Part shown: positions 23,937 through 33,031 of the stretch, one piece after another
Position numbering within the stretch: the first letter of the stretch is position 1
Layout of the letters: every line of letters begins with the position of its first letter
The notes under the pieces: model-generated
Databases searched by the model: none
The model's input: only the letters and a program-made list of their open reading frames with translations
What the model was told of the DNA's origin: nothing
Program-made: the position numbers and the translations under genes
DNA from: Bradyrhizobium iriomotense
GTDB lineage: Bacteria; Pseudomonadota; Alphaproteobacteria; Rhizobiales; Xanthobacteraceae
Direction: 5' to 3'
DNA length: 64,000 bases
Assembly: GCF_030160715.1 (NCBI RefSeq)
Contig: NZ_BSOW01000008.1
Span: forward strand, 186,001-250,000

Positions 23937-25163
23937 ATGAACGCGGGTTCCACGACGGACGCAGGCCAGGCGCTGCACGGCGCCGGCACCCTGTCGCTTG
24001 TCCCGACCTTCGTCGTGGTGGCCGTGGATGCCACGGGATTGGGGATCATCCTGCCCCTGCTGCCGTTCTACTCGCAGCGGCTCGGTGCAACACCGTTCAT
24101 GCTGGGCATGCTGATCTCGGCCTACGCCGTCTGCCAGCTCATCGCCGGACCGGTGGTGGGCATGCTCTCGGATCGCTATGGCCGCCGCAAGGTTCTGCTC
24201 GTCAGCCAGATCGGCACGTTCGTCGGTTTCGTTCTGCTCGCGCTCGCAACCAACCTGACCGTGGTCTTTCTCGCCCGGATCATCGACGGTCTGACCTCGG
24301 GAAATATTTCGGTGGCGCATGCCTATGCGGCCGAGCACAGCGCGCCATCGACGCGCAAGCAGGCGCTCGGGATGACCAGCGGAGCGATCGGAACGGGACT
24401 GCTGCTGGGCCCTGCACTCTCCGGCTTCCTCGTGCATTACGGTGACACTGCGCCGGTGTGGGCCGCCGCGGCACTATCGCTCATCAGCATTTTGGCAACC
24501 GTCGCCCTGCTGCCGCCCGACCACCCCGCTTCCGAGCCGCTCTATCATCACCGCGTTCCCGATGCGGAGGTGACGCGCGCGATCGTCGGAATGCGTCATG
24601 CCTGGCGTCTGCTCGGTCTCCTGATCGTGTTTTTCTTCGTCAACTCGATGTTCCTGTCGCAGATCGGCCTGTTCCTGTCGGCGCGTTTCTCATGGGACGG
24701 ACACCCCTTCGGCGCGCGCGAGCTCGGCTGGGTGTTCGCCTACGCCGGGTTCATCAACATGGTCGTCCAGGGCCTGCTGATCACGCGCGCGAACCACTTC
24801 GTATCCGACCGCGGGATCGTCCTCCTCGCATTCGCCTGCATGGCGCTCGGATTTGCCGGCCTTGCGATCGGAAACGGCAACAGCCTGCTCGCACTATTCT
24901 TGACGCTGATCATCATCGGCACCATGTTCGCGCGCAGCACGCTGACGGCGGAGCTGTCGCGCAGCACCGCGATCAACCGCCAGGGCATGATTATGGGCCT
25001 CAACCAGTCGCTGATGTCGGGCGCCAACATCACAGCGCCGCTCCTCAGCGGCGCGCTGATCGGTCATCGGCTCTTCGTCGTCTGGGCGCTTGCGATGGCA
25101 GCCATCGCAGGTCTCGGCGCAGCACTGGCCAGTCAGTTGCTGGCGTCCCCGCGAGCGCGCTAG
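23937..25163 (+). CDS. MFS efflux transporter (TetA-like, DHA1 family)
   Basis: 408 aa, twelve hydrophobic segments. The MFS A motif is clear (GMLSDRYGRRKVLL, near residue 79), and the antiporter-type motif C region (GTGLLLGPALSGFL) near residue 158 indicates a drug/H+ antiporter. The start VPTFVVVAVDATGLGIILPLLP resembles tetracycline-type pumps. It is divergent from marR and the aromatic-acid exporter, so it may export a related compound under the same control. Substrate unknown. Confidence 0.88.
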   Translation: MNAGSTTDAGQALHGAGTLSLVPTFVVVAVDATGLGIILPLLPFYSQRLGATPFMLGMLISAYAVCQLIAGPVVGMLSDRYGRRKVLLVSQIGTFVGFVLLALATNLTVVFLARIIDGLTSGNISVAHAYAAEHSAPSTRKQALGMTSGAIGTGLLLGPALSGFLVHYGDTAPVWAAAALSLISILATVALLPPDHPASEPLYHHRVPDAEVTRAIVGMRHAWRLLGLLIVFFFVNSMFLSQIGLFLSARFSWDGHPFGARELGWVFAYAGFINMVVQGLLITRANHFVSDRGIVLLAFACMALGFAGLAIGNGNSLLALFLTLIIIGTMFARSTLTAELSRSTAINRQGMIMGLNQSLMSGANITAPLLSGALIGHRLFVVWALAMAAIAGLGAALASQLLASPRAR

Positions 25164-25489
25164 CCGCAGACGTGCGCACTTCTCGCGTCGGGTGCCAGCT
25201 CCTTTGCTGCGGCACTTGCGTTGTCGCGGCTCGCCACACTATGTCGCGCCCCGCGCAGTTGTCATTGCGTCATCACCCACAATCTCGCCGGATTGACGGA
25301 ACATTCGTTCGGCGCCGGCGCGATAGTGCCCGGTCTCGCCTCTGACGACTCATCGCTCAAGCTACTCAGCGTCCGCAGCGCCGACCATTTACCGGTGCGA
25401 GACGATGGCGCATCGATCGGGGAGATGAGGCGAAGTCGGGCGCCTGCCGGCGTTCGACGTTACTCAGTTGTGACAAGGAAGTTAGAGAT
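25164..25489. other. Intergenic region without a supported gene
   Basis: No recognisable gene, RNA or strong repeat. Open frames through it are extensions of the MFS shadow frames. The last 40 bases (GTTACTCAGTTGTGACAAGGAAGTTAGAG region) hold the likely ribosome binding site AAGGAAG of the next gene. Confidence 0.4.
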
Positions 25490-25834
25490 ATGTGTCAAGC
25501 AGCATCAAAGGCCGCGGCGGGTTCGAGCGCGAACTGGCGACGAATATTGCCAGGCATCACAGGCCTCGCCATGCTCGCGGGCGTCACGTCGGCCCACGCG
25601 CAGAGCACCGGAATCGCCGTCTGCGACGAGTTCCTGACCAAATACGACAGCTGCGTTGCTTCCAAGGTCCCCGCGGAGCAGCGCGCGACTTACAAGTCGC
25701 AGATCGACCAGATGCGCAAGACGTGGATCGACCTGTCCAAGAATCCGTCGACGAAGGCGACCATGGAATCGACTTGCAAGCAGACCATGGATACGACGAA
25801 GGCCTCGCTCACAGCTTTGGGCTGCACATTCTGA
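25490..25834 (+). CDS. Hypothetical exported protein with four cysteines
   Basis: 114 aa. The signal peptide (hydrophobic ITGLAMLAGVTSAHAQ, cleaved after about residue 38) is preceded by an unusually long basic N part, so the true start may be internal (MLAGV lies too far in). The mature part of about 76 residues has four cysteines in two groups (VCDEFLTKYDSC and STCKQTMDTT...LGC), likely two disulphides, and is mostly helical by composition. No family recognised; proteins of this style are frequent in Bradyrhizobium. It stands alone between MFS and LysR genes. Confidence 0.65.
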   Translation: MCQAASKAAAGSSANWRRILPGITGLAMLAGVTSAHAQSTGIAVCDEFLTKYDSCVASKVPAEQRATYKSQIDQMRKTWIDLSKNPSTKATMESTCKQTMDTTKASLTALGCTF

Positions 25835-25917
25835 TCAGTACGTGTTGTCGAAAGGAGTGGCGCCGAGCCGGCGCCACTTGCTTGCGCGCGAACGCGCGAC
25901 ACACAGCTTATCGCGTT

Positions 25918-26868
25918 TTATACTGCGCCGAACGACTCGGGGACGCGCTCCTTCGCGTCAATCCAGATCCCCGGCTGCGAATGCTCGCGGATGTGATTGA
26001 CCAGGAAGTCGGAAAACACCCGGATCTTGGCGGGCAGCCTGACGCGGTTCTGGTAGGCGATGTTCATGGTGAGCAAGGGCAGCTCCCAGTCCATCAATAG
26101 CGGCACGAGCTGGCCTGAGGAAATATCGCCCTGCACGATATAGAGCGGCTGGATCAGGATGCCGAGGCCTGCGAGCGCCGCGCCGCGGATCACCTGGCCG
26201 TCATTGCTGTCGAGCGTCGGCGCAATGCGGATGGTCTGGGCCGCATTGCCCTTGCTGAGCCGCAGCGAATAGGGATCGTTGGCGAGGTTGTAGATCAGCA
26301 TGTCGTGGCGGGCGAGATCCGCCGGATGCTGCGGCTGCCCCTGCCTTGCGAAATAGGAGGGTGCCGCCGCCAGCACGCGTCGCATCTGGCCGATGCGGCG
26401 GACGATGATGTTGGAGTCGGGCTCATGCTCCCTTGTGCGGATCGCGACGTCGATGCCCGCTTCGATGAAATCGGGATAGCGATTGGCGGCGATGATCTGC
26501 ACGCTGAGTTTTGGATAGAGCGCGCGGAACGCCGGCAGCATCGGCGCCAGATAGATCATCGCGAACGACAGCGAGCTCGTGACCCGCAGCATGCCCTTCG
26601 GCGACAGCGCGCGGTCCGAGACGGCGTCTTCTGCTTCCGCGAGCTCGTTCAGCAGTGTGCTGCATCGTTGCAGAAGCTCTTGCCCTGCTTCCGTCAGCCA
26701 TTGCCGGCGCGTGTTCCGCTCGATCAGCCGGACCGCGAGCCGCTCCTCCAGCGCGCTGAGATGCCGGCTTGCCGCCGCGTTTGACATTCGCAGCGTCTCT
26801 GCGGCCTTGGAAAGGCTGCCGAGTTCGGCCGTTTTGGAGAAGACCTCGAGCTGGAGAAGGCGGTCCAT
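25918..26868 (-). CDS. LysR-family regulator of the hydroxyquinol operon
   Basis: 316 aa. N-terminal HTH (LEVFSKTAELGSLSKAAETLRMSNAAASRHLSALEERL region, residues 7-45) and a LysR effector domain of the DmlR/CrgA type (SSLSFAMIYLAPMLPAF, RYPDFIEAGIDVAIRTRE). Divergent from the catabolic operon that starts at 26975. A near-perfect 16-base inverted repeat lies between the two starts, one arm directly before this start codon, which fits self-repression and activation of the operon. The inducer is probably an early intermediate of the pathway. Confidence 0.9.
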   Translation of the reverse strand: MDRLLQLEVFSKTAELGSLSKAAETLRMSNAAASRHLSALEERLAVRLIERNTRRQWLTEAGQELLQRCSTLLNELAEAEDAVSDRALSPKGMLRVTSSLSFAMIYLAPMLPAFRALYPKLSVQIIAANRYPDFIEAGIDVAIRTREHEPDSNIIVRRIGQMRRVLAAAPSYFARQGQPQHPADLARHDMLIYNLANDPYSLRLSKGNAAQTIRIAPTLDSNDGQVIRGAALAGLGILIQPLYIVQGDISSGQLVPLLMDWELPLLTMNIAYQNRVRLPAKIRVFSDFLVNHIREHSQPGIWIDAKERVPESFGAV

Positions 26869-26870
26869 TT

Positions 26871-26927
26871 TTGCACAAATCGGAAAAGAGACTTACGATT
26901 TTTGGCCTTTATTTCCGATTTCTGCAA
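26871..26927. promoter_or_regulatory. LysR operator between the regulator and the hydroxyquinol operon
   Basis: TTGCACAAATCGGAAA (26871-26886) and TTTCCGATTTCTGCAA (26912-26927) are inverted copies that match at 15 of 16 positions, separated by 25 bases. The region is AT-rich. The left arm begins 3 bases before the LysR start codon, the right arm ends 47 bases before the Dabb gene. Two spaced half-sites bound by a LysR tetramer would give this pattern. Confidence 0.6.
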
Positions 26928-26974
26928 GGCAAAATAGCTCCAATAAGCAATATTAGTGGCGAGGAAATCAGGAA

Positions 26975-27298
26975 ATGTCGGGCCCGATCAGGCACATCGT
27001 GATGTGGCGGCTACGCGGGGAGACGCCTGCGGAGCGCTCCGCGGCCCGGCTCAAGGTCAAAACCCTGTTCGAGGGCCTGCGGGGCCGGATCGACGGCCTC
27101 ACCCATATCGAGGTCGGCCTCGACGTCAGCGATGTCGACTACGCCTGCGACGTCGTGCTGTTCTCCGAATTCGCCGACCAGGCCGCGCTCCAGGCCTATG
27201 CAACCCATCCGGAGCACCTGCGCGTACGCCAGGAGCTCGGCGACTTGCGGATCGGCCGCTTCCAGGTCGATTATCCCATCAAAGAGACCGGTGCATGA
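26975..27298 (+). CDS. Dabb (stress-responsive alpha/beta barrel) domain protein
   Basis: 107 aa, one Dabb domain: IRHIVMWRLRGETPAE at the start, GLRGRIDGLTHIEVGLD in the middle, then DVVLFSEFADQAALQAYATHPEH. Ferredoxin-like fold, normally dimeric. Family members include enzymes acting on polyketide and phenolic compounds, but most are uncharacterised. It is the first gene of the hydroxyquinol operon and its stop overlaps the maleylacetate reductase start (ATGA), so it likely acts on a pathway intermediate, for example a reactive quinone. That role is inference. Confidence 0.85.
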   Translation: MSGPIRHIVMWRLRGETPAERSAARLKVKTLFEGLRGRIDGLTHIEVGLDVSDVDYACDVVLFSEFADQAALQAYATHPEHLRVRQELGDLRIGRFQVDYPIKETGA

Positions 27299-28374
27299 TC
27301 GGTTCGTTCACCTTCGAAAACCTCCCCTGCCGCGTCGTGTTCGGCAGCGGAACGGTTGCGGCGGCCAAGGCCGAGGTCGAGCGGCTGGGCGGCAAGCGGG
27401 CACTGGTGCTGACGACGCCGCAGCAGGAGGCGCAAGGCAAGGTCCTCGGCGCTGCACTCGGCCCGCTCTATGCCGGCCTCTTTGCCGGCGCCACCATGCA
27501 CACCCCGGTCGAGGTCACCGCGCAGGCGCTCGCGGCGATGAAGGCCTGCGAGGCCGACTGCGTCGTCTCGCTCGGCGGCGGCTCGACCACCGGCCTCGGC
27601 AAAGCGCTGGCGCTGCGCACCGGCGTCAACCAGCTCTGCATCCCCACCACCTATGCCGGCTCGGAGATGACGCCGATCGTCGGCCAGACCGAGAATGGCC
27701 TCAAGACCACGGTGCGCGATGCGGCCGTACTACCCGAGACGGTGATCTACGATGTCGACCTGACCTTGACGCTGCCGGTCGGGCTTGCCGCGACCTCCGG
27801 CATCAACGCGATCGCACATGCGGTCGAAGCGCTTTACGCGCGCGACACCAATCCCGTGACCTCGCTGATGGCGGAAGAAGGCATCCGTGCCCTCGCCCGT
27901 GCCCTCCCCGCCATTGCCGCGAGGAGTGACGACCGCGAGGCCCGCACCGAGGCGCTCTATGGCGCCTGGCTCTGCGGCGTCTGTCTCGGTACCGTCGGCA
28001 TGGCCTTGCATCACAAGCTCTGCCACACGCTCGGCGGCACGTTCGACCTGCCGCACGCTGAGACCCACACCATCGTGCTGCCGCATGCGCTGGCCTACAA
28101 CGCGCCCGCCGTGCCCGATGCGATGACGCGCATCTCGCGCGCGATCGGCGCCGCCGATGCATCGCGGGGACTGTACGACCTCGCGAAGCGGCTGAATGCA
28201 AAGCTGGCGCTGCGCGACATCGGCATGCCGGAGGGCGGCATCGACAAGGCGGCCGACCTCGCAGTCACCAACGCCTACTGGAATCCGCGCCCCCTCGAGC
28301 GCAACGCCATCCGCGACCTGATCGCGCGCGCCTGGGCCGGCGAGCCGCCGGCAGCAACCCAAGCGGCGGCTTGA
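27295..28374 (+). CDS. Maleylacetate reductase (iron-containing alcohol dehydrogenase family)
   Basis: 359 aa from ATG 27295, standard length. Starts FTFENLPCRVVFGSGTVA; the nucleotide-binding block is VVSLGGGSTTGLGKALAL; PTTYAGSEMTPIVGQT and GINAIAHAVEALYA are diagnostic of maleylacetate reductases; the metal-binding region reads HHKLCHTLGGTFDLPHAETH-like near residue 240. It reduces maleylacetate, the product of hydroxyquinol cleavage, to 3-oxoadipate with NAD(P)H. Overlaps the Dabb gene by four bases; the next gene starts 5 bases after its end. An upstream open extension to 26956 is only the Dabb gene in another frame. Confidence 0.93.
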   Translation: MIGSFTFENLPCRVVFGSGTVAAAKAEVERLGGKRALVLTTPQQEAQGKVLGAALGPLYAGLFAGATMHTPVEVTAQALAAMKACEADCVVSLGGGSTTGLGKALALRTGVNQLCIPTTYAGSEMTPIVGQTENGLKTTVRDAAVLPETVIYDVDLTLTLPVGLAATSGINAIAHAVEALYARDTNPVTSLMAEEGIRALARALPAIAARSDDREARTEALYGAWLCGVCLGTVGMALHHKLCHTLGGTFDLPHAETHTIVLPHALAYNAPAVPDAMTRISRAIGAADASRGLYDLAKRLNAKLALRDIGMPEGGIDKAADLAVTNAYWNPRPLERNAIRDLIARAWAGEPPAATQAAA

Positions 28375-28378
28375 AGCG

Positions 28379-29752
28379 ATGCGGCGCACGCTGATCAAAT
28401 CGGCAACCATCATCAGCATGGATGATGCGATCGGCGATCTCCGCATCGGCGATGTGCTGGTCGAGGACAACCGGATCGTCGAGGTGCGTCCGAATATCGA
28501 CCTCGGCAGCGGCACAGCCGAGACCGAGATCGTCGACGGCACCAGGCGTATCGTCATCCCCGGGCTGATCAACGCGCATATGCACACCTGGCAGACGGCA
28601 TTGCGCGGTTTTGCCGCCAACTGGACGCTGCTCGAGTATTTCAGCCGCATGCATGCGGGGCTGGCGACGGTGTTCCGGCCCGAAGACATCTACATCGCGA
28701 CCCTCGTCGGCGCGCTGAACCAGATCAATCAAGGCACCACAACGCTGGTCGACTGGTGCCACAACAATCCGACGCCTGACCATACCGACGCCGCCGTGCG
28801 CGGCCTGATCGAGAGCGGCATCCGCGCCGCTTTCTTCCACGGCTCGCCGAAGCTTGAGCCCAAGCCGGGCGAGCCGCATTTCTCGGAGATCCCGCATCCG
28901 CGCCGCGAGGTCGAGCGGTTGCTGGCGGGTCCCCTCGCCGATCGTGACGGCCTCGTCACGCTCGGACTTGCCATCCTGGGCCCGCACTATTCGACGCTCG
29001 ACGTCGCCATGCATGATTTCCGCCTGGCGCGGGGGGCTGGCCTGATCGCCTCGATGCACCAGGGCGGCGGTCCGGCCAAGACGCCGGGCGGCTGGGAGAA
29101 GCTGGTCGAGGCAGGTCTCGTCGGCCCCAACGTCAATATCGTCCACGGCAACGACCTGCCCGATGATCTACTGACCCGCCTCGTCGATCTCGGCGTCTCC
29201 TTCTCGGTGACGCCCGAGAACGAGATGATCCAGGGCCACGGCTTTCCGATCACAGGACGGCTGCTGCAGCGCGGCGTCCGCCCCACGATCGGAATCGACC
29301 TCGAATCCGTGCTGGCCGGCGATCTCTTCTCCGCTGCGCGCATCGCGCTGTCGATGCAGCGGGCGCTCGATAACGCCGAGACCCGCAAGAGCCACGGCAC
29401 CATTCCCGCGACGACGACGATCCCTGTGCGCGAAGCGCTGCGCTGGATCACGCTGGAGGGCGCCCGCATGCTCGGCCGCGACGGCCAGATCGGCTCGCTG
29501 ACGCCCGGCAAACTTGCCGACCTCGTCATCATCGATGCCTCCGATCTCAACCTCGTCCCGGTGCACGATCCGGTCGCCACCGTCGTGATGCAGACGAGCC
29601 TCGCCAACATCGAGGCCGTCATGATCGGTGGCGTCTGGAAGAAATGGAACGGCCGGCTGCTGGCTGACGGGCTGGAGACCAAGAAGGAGCTGCTCGCACG
29701 ATCCGGGCGGCGGCTGGTGCAGGACATCGAACGACAGGGACGCGCCGCCTGA
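28379..29752 (+). CDS. TrzA/AtzA-type amidohydrolase or deaminase
   Basis: 457 aa, the usual length of 8-oxoguanine/S-adenosylhomocysteine deaminase and chlorohydrolase-like proteins. The HxH metal motif is NAHMHTWQ (His67, His69); further expected ligands are in ASMHQGGG, NIVHGNDL and GIDLES. The usual HxxE motif that supplies a catalytic Glu reads HQGG here, so the proton-shuttle residue appears changed. The C terminus has the normal SLTPGKLADLVIID block. It may remove an amino, chloro or other group from a ring before the hydroxyquinol stage, or hydrolyse a ring amide. Fully inside the operon (5 bases after maleylacetate reductase). Confidence 0.85.
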   Translation: MRRTLIKSATIISMDDAIGDLRIGDVLVEDNRIVEVRPNIDLGSGTAETEIVDGTRRIVIPGLINAHMHTWQTALRGFAANWTLLEYFSRMHAGLATVFRPEDIYIATLVGALNQINQGTTTLVDWCHNNPTPDHTDAAVRGLIESGIRAAFFHGSPKLEPKPGEPHFSEIPHPRREVERLLAGPLADRDGLVTLGLAILGPHYSTLDVAMHDFRLARGAGLIASMHQGGGPAKTPGGWEKLVEAGLVGPNVNIVHGNDLPDDLLTRLVDLGVSFSVTPENEMIQGHGFPITGRLLQRGVRPTIGIDLESVLAGDLFSAARIALSMQRALDNAETRKSHGTIPATTTIPVREALRWITLEGARMLGRDGQIGSLTPGKLADLVIIDASDLNLVPVHDPVATVVMQTSLANIEAVMIGGVWKKWNGRLLADGLETKKELLARSGRRLVQDIERQGRAA

Positions 29753-29772
29753 GGCGCCAACGGACGACAAGA

Positions 29773-30675
29773 ATGACAGACGCTTCGAAAAACATTGCTT
29801 TCATCGGCATCGGCAAGATGGGTCTGCCGATGTCGGTGCTCGTCGCCAAGGCTGGTTACGCCGTGACCGCGTTCGACCAGAGCGCGGCGCGGATCGCCGC
29901 CGCACGCGAACAAGGCCTGTCGATTGCGGAATCCGCCGCCGAAGCCGTCAGGGGCCGAACCGCGGTCATCACCTCGCTTCCCGATGACGCAGTGCTGCAC
30001 GCCGTCATGCTCGGTGCAGGCGGCATCATCGGCGTGATGGCGCCGAACTCCATTCTCATTGAAACCAGCACGGTCAGCGCAGAAGCCTCCGCCGAGGTCG
30101 ACGCCGCCGCAAAAGCCCGCGGCATTACCTATCTGCGCGCGCCGGTCTCCGGCAATGCGAGCATCGTTCACACGGGCGCGCTGAGCTGCTTCGTCTCAGG
30201 GCCAAAGGACGCCTTCGAGGCCACAAGACCGCTGTTCGCAGCGTTCACCCGCGCGCAGACCTATCTCGGGCCCGGCGAAGAAGCACGCTACGCAAAGCTC
30301 GCGGTCAACCTGATGATTGCGGTGTCGGCGGCCATGATGGCCGAGAGCCTCGCGCTCGCTCGAAAGGGTGGCATCGCCTGGCAGGACATTCTGAAGGTGC
30401 TCGACGACAGCGCGGTCGCTTCGCCCATGGTGAAGTACAAGACCGCGCCGCTCAGGACACGCGATTTCGAGTCCAGCTTCTCCTGCAAGCAGATGGCCAA
30501 GGACCTCGATCTCATCCTCGGCGCCGGTCATGCCGTCGGTGTGCCACTCCAGCTCGCAGCGCAGGTGCGCGAGACCTATGGCTCACTGGTCGCGCAGGGC
30601 GATGGCGAGACCGACTTCATCGCGACCGTCAAGCATCTGGAACGGCTGTCCGGGCTTGGCGAACCGAAACTCTGA
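29773..30675 (+). CDS. Beta-hydroxyacid dehydrogenase family (HIBADH/GLYR-like)
   Basis: 300 aa. Rossmann start IAFIGIGKMGLPMSVLVAKAG, the substrate motif RAPVSGNASIVHTGALSCFVSG-type near residue 122, and the catalytic Lys helix YAKLAVNLMIAVSAAMMAE (near 174). Related enzymes oxidise 3-hydroxyisobutyrate or reduce tartronate semialdehyde; which acid is used here is not clear. It lies 20 bases after the amidohydrolase and 12 before the dioxygenase, so it is part of the same operon and likely handles an aldehyde or hydroxyacid released from the substrate. Confidence 0.87.
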   Translation: MTDASKNIAFIGIGKMGLPMSVLVAKAGYAVTAFDQSAARIAAAREQGLSIAESAAEAVRGRTAVITSLPDDAVLHAVMLGAGGIIGVMAPNSILIETSTVSAEASAEVDAAAKARGITYLRAPVSGNASIVHTGALSCFVSGPKDAFEATRPLFAAFTRAQTYLGPGEEARYAKLAVNLMIAVSAAMMAESLALARKGGIAWQDILKVLDDSAVASPMVKYKTAPLRTRDFESSFSCKQMAKDLDLILGAGHAVGVPLQLAAQVRETYGSLVAQGDGETDFIATVKHLERLSGLGEPKL

Positions 30676-30687
30676 TCGACGGAGGCA

Positions 30688-31575
30688 ATGTTGCGTAACT
30701 TCAACGAGAACACGATCACCGACGCGGTGTTGGAGCGGATCAAGGACGCCACCGATCCGCGGATCAAGCAGGTGAGCGAGGCGCTGGTGCGCCACCTTCA
30801 TGCCTTCGTGCGCGAGGTGCGGCCGACCCAGAAGGAATGGGAATACGGCATCGACTTCCTCACCCGCACCGGCCACATGTGCGACGACAAGCGCCAGGAG
30901 TTCATCCTGCTGTCGGATACGCTCGGCGTTTCCATGCTGGTCGACGCCATCAACCATCCCGTGCCGGAGGGCGCGACCGAGACCACGGTGCTCGGCCCGT
31001 TCTTCGTGCAGGCCGCCCCGGAGAAGGCCAGCGGCGAGGACATCTCCGGCACCATGGAAGGCGATCCGATGCTGGTCACAGGCACCGTCTCGGCCGTGGA
31101 CGGCCGGCCGCTCGCGGGCGCCGTGGTCGATGTCTGGCATTCCGACGACGACGGCTATTACGACGTGCAGCAGCTCGACAAGATCGGCGATCTCGCGATG
31201 CGCGCGCGCTTCCACACCGACCAGAACGGCCGTTTCCATTTCTGGTCGATCAAGCCCGCCGCCTACCCGATCCCGCATGATGGCCCCGTCGGAGAGATGC
31301 TGGAGGCCCAGGGCCGACATCCCTGGCGTCCGGCGCATGTGCATTTCATGATCTCCGCGCCAGGCTTCGAACAGCTCGTGACACACGTGTTCGTCGCCGG
31401 CGATCGATACCTCGACAGCGACGTGGTGTTCGGCGTCAAGGACAGCCTGATCCGCGAGTTCGTCCGTCATCCGGCCGGCAGTGCGCCTGATGGTCGCATG
31501 GTGGACAGCGACTATTTCCATCTCAACTACGATTTCGGCCTGAAGCAGGTTGCGAGCAGCGCGCAGGCCGCCTAA
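30688..31575 (+). CDS. Hydroxyquinol 1,2-dioxygenase (intradiol, Fe(III))
   Basis: 295 aa. An N-terminal helical dimerisation domain (about 1-95; the EWEYGIDFLTRTGHMC block is typical) precedes the beta-sandwich intradiol domain. Candidate iron ligands are Tyr158 (DGYYDVQ), Tyr193 (AAYPIPHDGPVG), His217 and His219 (PAHVHF). TETTVLGPFFV and the length place it with hydroxyquinol rather than catechol dioxygenases. It opens 1,2,4-trihydroxybenzene to maleylacetate, the substrate of the reductase at 27295. GGAGG lies 7 bases before the ATG. No hydroxylase that would make hydroxyquinol was seen in the operon. Confidence 0.93.
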   Translation: MLRNFNENTITDAVLERIKDATDPRIKQVSEALVRHLHAFVREVRPTQKEWEYGIDFLTRTGHMCDDKRQEFILLSDTLGVSMLVDAINHPVPEGATETTVLGPFFVQAAPEKASGEDISGTMEGDPMLVTGTVSAVDGRPLAGAVVDVWHSDDDGYYDVQQLDKIGDLAMRARFHTDQNGRFHFWSIKPAAYPIPHDGPVGEMLEAQGRHPWRPAHVHFMISAPGFEQLVTHVFVAGDRYLDSDVVFGVKDSLIREFVRHPAGSAPDGRMVDSDYFHLNYDFGLKQVASSAQAA

Positions 31576-31636
31576 GGCGAACGGCAGCGGAGTGGACCGC
31601 CAGAGTCCGGAAAGCAGGGAAAGACAGGGAGCAAGG

Positions 31637-33031
31637 ATGGGACCGCGGGTCAGCACAGCAACATTGGCCGATCGCCTCACAGGCATGATCGGCCCGCGCG
31701 CGAGTATCGCGCGCGGCGTGCTCGATCAGCATGGGCAGAGCGAGTCGCACTATCGGAACCTGCCGCCGGACATCGTCGTATTCCCCGAGACGACCGCGGA
31801 GGTCGCCGGGATCGTTAAGCTGTGCGCGGGCGCCGGCATGCCGATCGTCCCGTTCGGCGCCGGCACCTCGCTTGAAGGCAACGCATCCTCGGTCGCGGGC
31901 GGCGTCTGCATCGACTTCGCACGGATGAACAAGGTGCTGGCGGTGCACGAGAGTGACATGGATGTCGTGGTGCAGCCCGGCATCACCCGAAAGCAGCTCA
32001 ATGCGGAGCTGCGCGGCAGCGGCCTGTTCTTTCCGATCGATCCCGGCGCTGACGCATCGATCGGCGGCATGACGTCCACCCGCGCCTCCGGCACCATGGC
32101 GGTGCGTTACGGCACCATGAAGGACAATGTCATGGCGCTGGAGGTCGTGCTAGCGGACGGACGCGTGATCCGCACGGCGCAGCGCGCGCGCAAATCGGCC
32201 GCCGGCTACGACCTGACGCGCCTGTTCGTCGGTGCCGAGGGTACGCTGGGAGTCATCACGGAAATCACGCTAAAACTGCATCCATTGCCGCAGGCGATCT
32301 CGGCCGCCGTGTGCAGCTTCGACACCCTTCATAACGCAGTCGACACCGCGATCGCCGTAATCCAGGCGGCTATTCCAGTAGCGCGGGTCGAGCTCGTCGA
32401 CGACGTCATGATGCGCGGCATCAATGCCTATTCAAAGCTCGGCTATCGCGAAGCGCCGACGCTGTTCTTCGAGTTCCACGGCTCGGAGACGGCTGTCGCC
32501 GAGCAGGCCGAGGTCGCACAGGCGATCGCCACCGAACATGGCGGCCACGGCTTCGCATGGGCAAAGGCACCGGAGGATCGCAGCCGGCTCTGGCACGCGC
32601 GCGACAACACGCTCTATGCCGGCCTGGGCCTGCGGCCGGGCGCACGCGCCGTGATCACAGACGTCTGCGTACCGATCTCGCGGCTTGCAGAATGCCTGAC
32701 GGAGACGCGACGGGACGCCGATGCGCACGGCTTTACCGCCCCGATCGTCGGTCATGTCGGCGACGGCAATTTCCACATGCTGATCCTGATCGATCCTGAC
32801 AATGCCGACGAGGTTGCCGGCGCCAGGGCGCTGCAGGCGCGCATGGTTACACGCGCCATCGCGATGGACGGCACCTGCACCGGCGAGCACGGCATCGGGC
32901 TCGGCAAGATCGACTATCTCACCGACGAACTCGGCGAGGCCGTCGACGTGATGCGGTCGATCAAGACGGCGCTCGACCCCAACGGCCTGATGAATCCCGG
33001 GAAGATTTTTGCCAGCGGAGCGCACGCATGA
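31637..33031 (+). CDS. FAD-linked oxidase, GlcD/D-lactate dehydrogenase type
   Basis: 464 aa from ATG 31637; the open extension to 31550 overlaps the dioxygenase end and has no family content. PCMH-type FAD domain: IVPFGAGTSLEGNA and DPGADASIGGMTSTRASGT; C-terminal FAD-oxidase domain ending GTCTGEHGIGLGKIDYL. Such enzymes oxidise 2-hydroxy acids (glycolate, D-lactate) or related compounds with a quinone or cytochrome. The gene overlaps the ABC ATPase start as ATGA, tying it to the uptake genes. It could work with the HIBADH-like enzyme on a glycolate, lactate or similar side chain of the imported compound. Confidence 0.88.
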   Translation: MGPRVSTATLADRLTGMIGPRASIARGVLDQHGQSESHYRNLPPDIVVFPETTAEVAGIVKLCAGAGMPIVPFGAGTSLEGNASSVAGGVCIDFARMNKVLAVHESDMDVVVQPGITRKQLNAELRGSGLFFPIDPGADASIGGMTSTRASGTMAVRYGTMKDNVMALEVVLADGRVIRTAQRARKSAAGYDLTRLFVGAEGTLGVITEITLKLHPLPQAISAAVCSFDTLHNAVDTAIAVIQAAIPVARVELVDDVMMRGINAYSKLGYREAPTLFFEFHGSETAVAEQAEVAQAIATEHGGHGFAWAKAPEDRSRLWHARDNTLYAGLGLRPGARAVITDVCVPISRLAECLTETRRDADAHGFTAPIVGHVGDGNFHMLILIDPDNADEVAGARALQARMVTRAIAMDGTCTGEHGIGLGKIDYLTDELGEAVDVMRSIKTALDPNGLMNPGKIFASGAHA

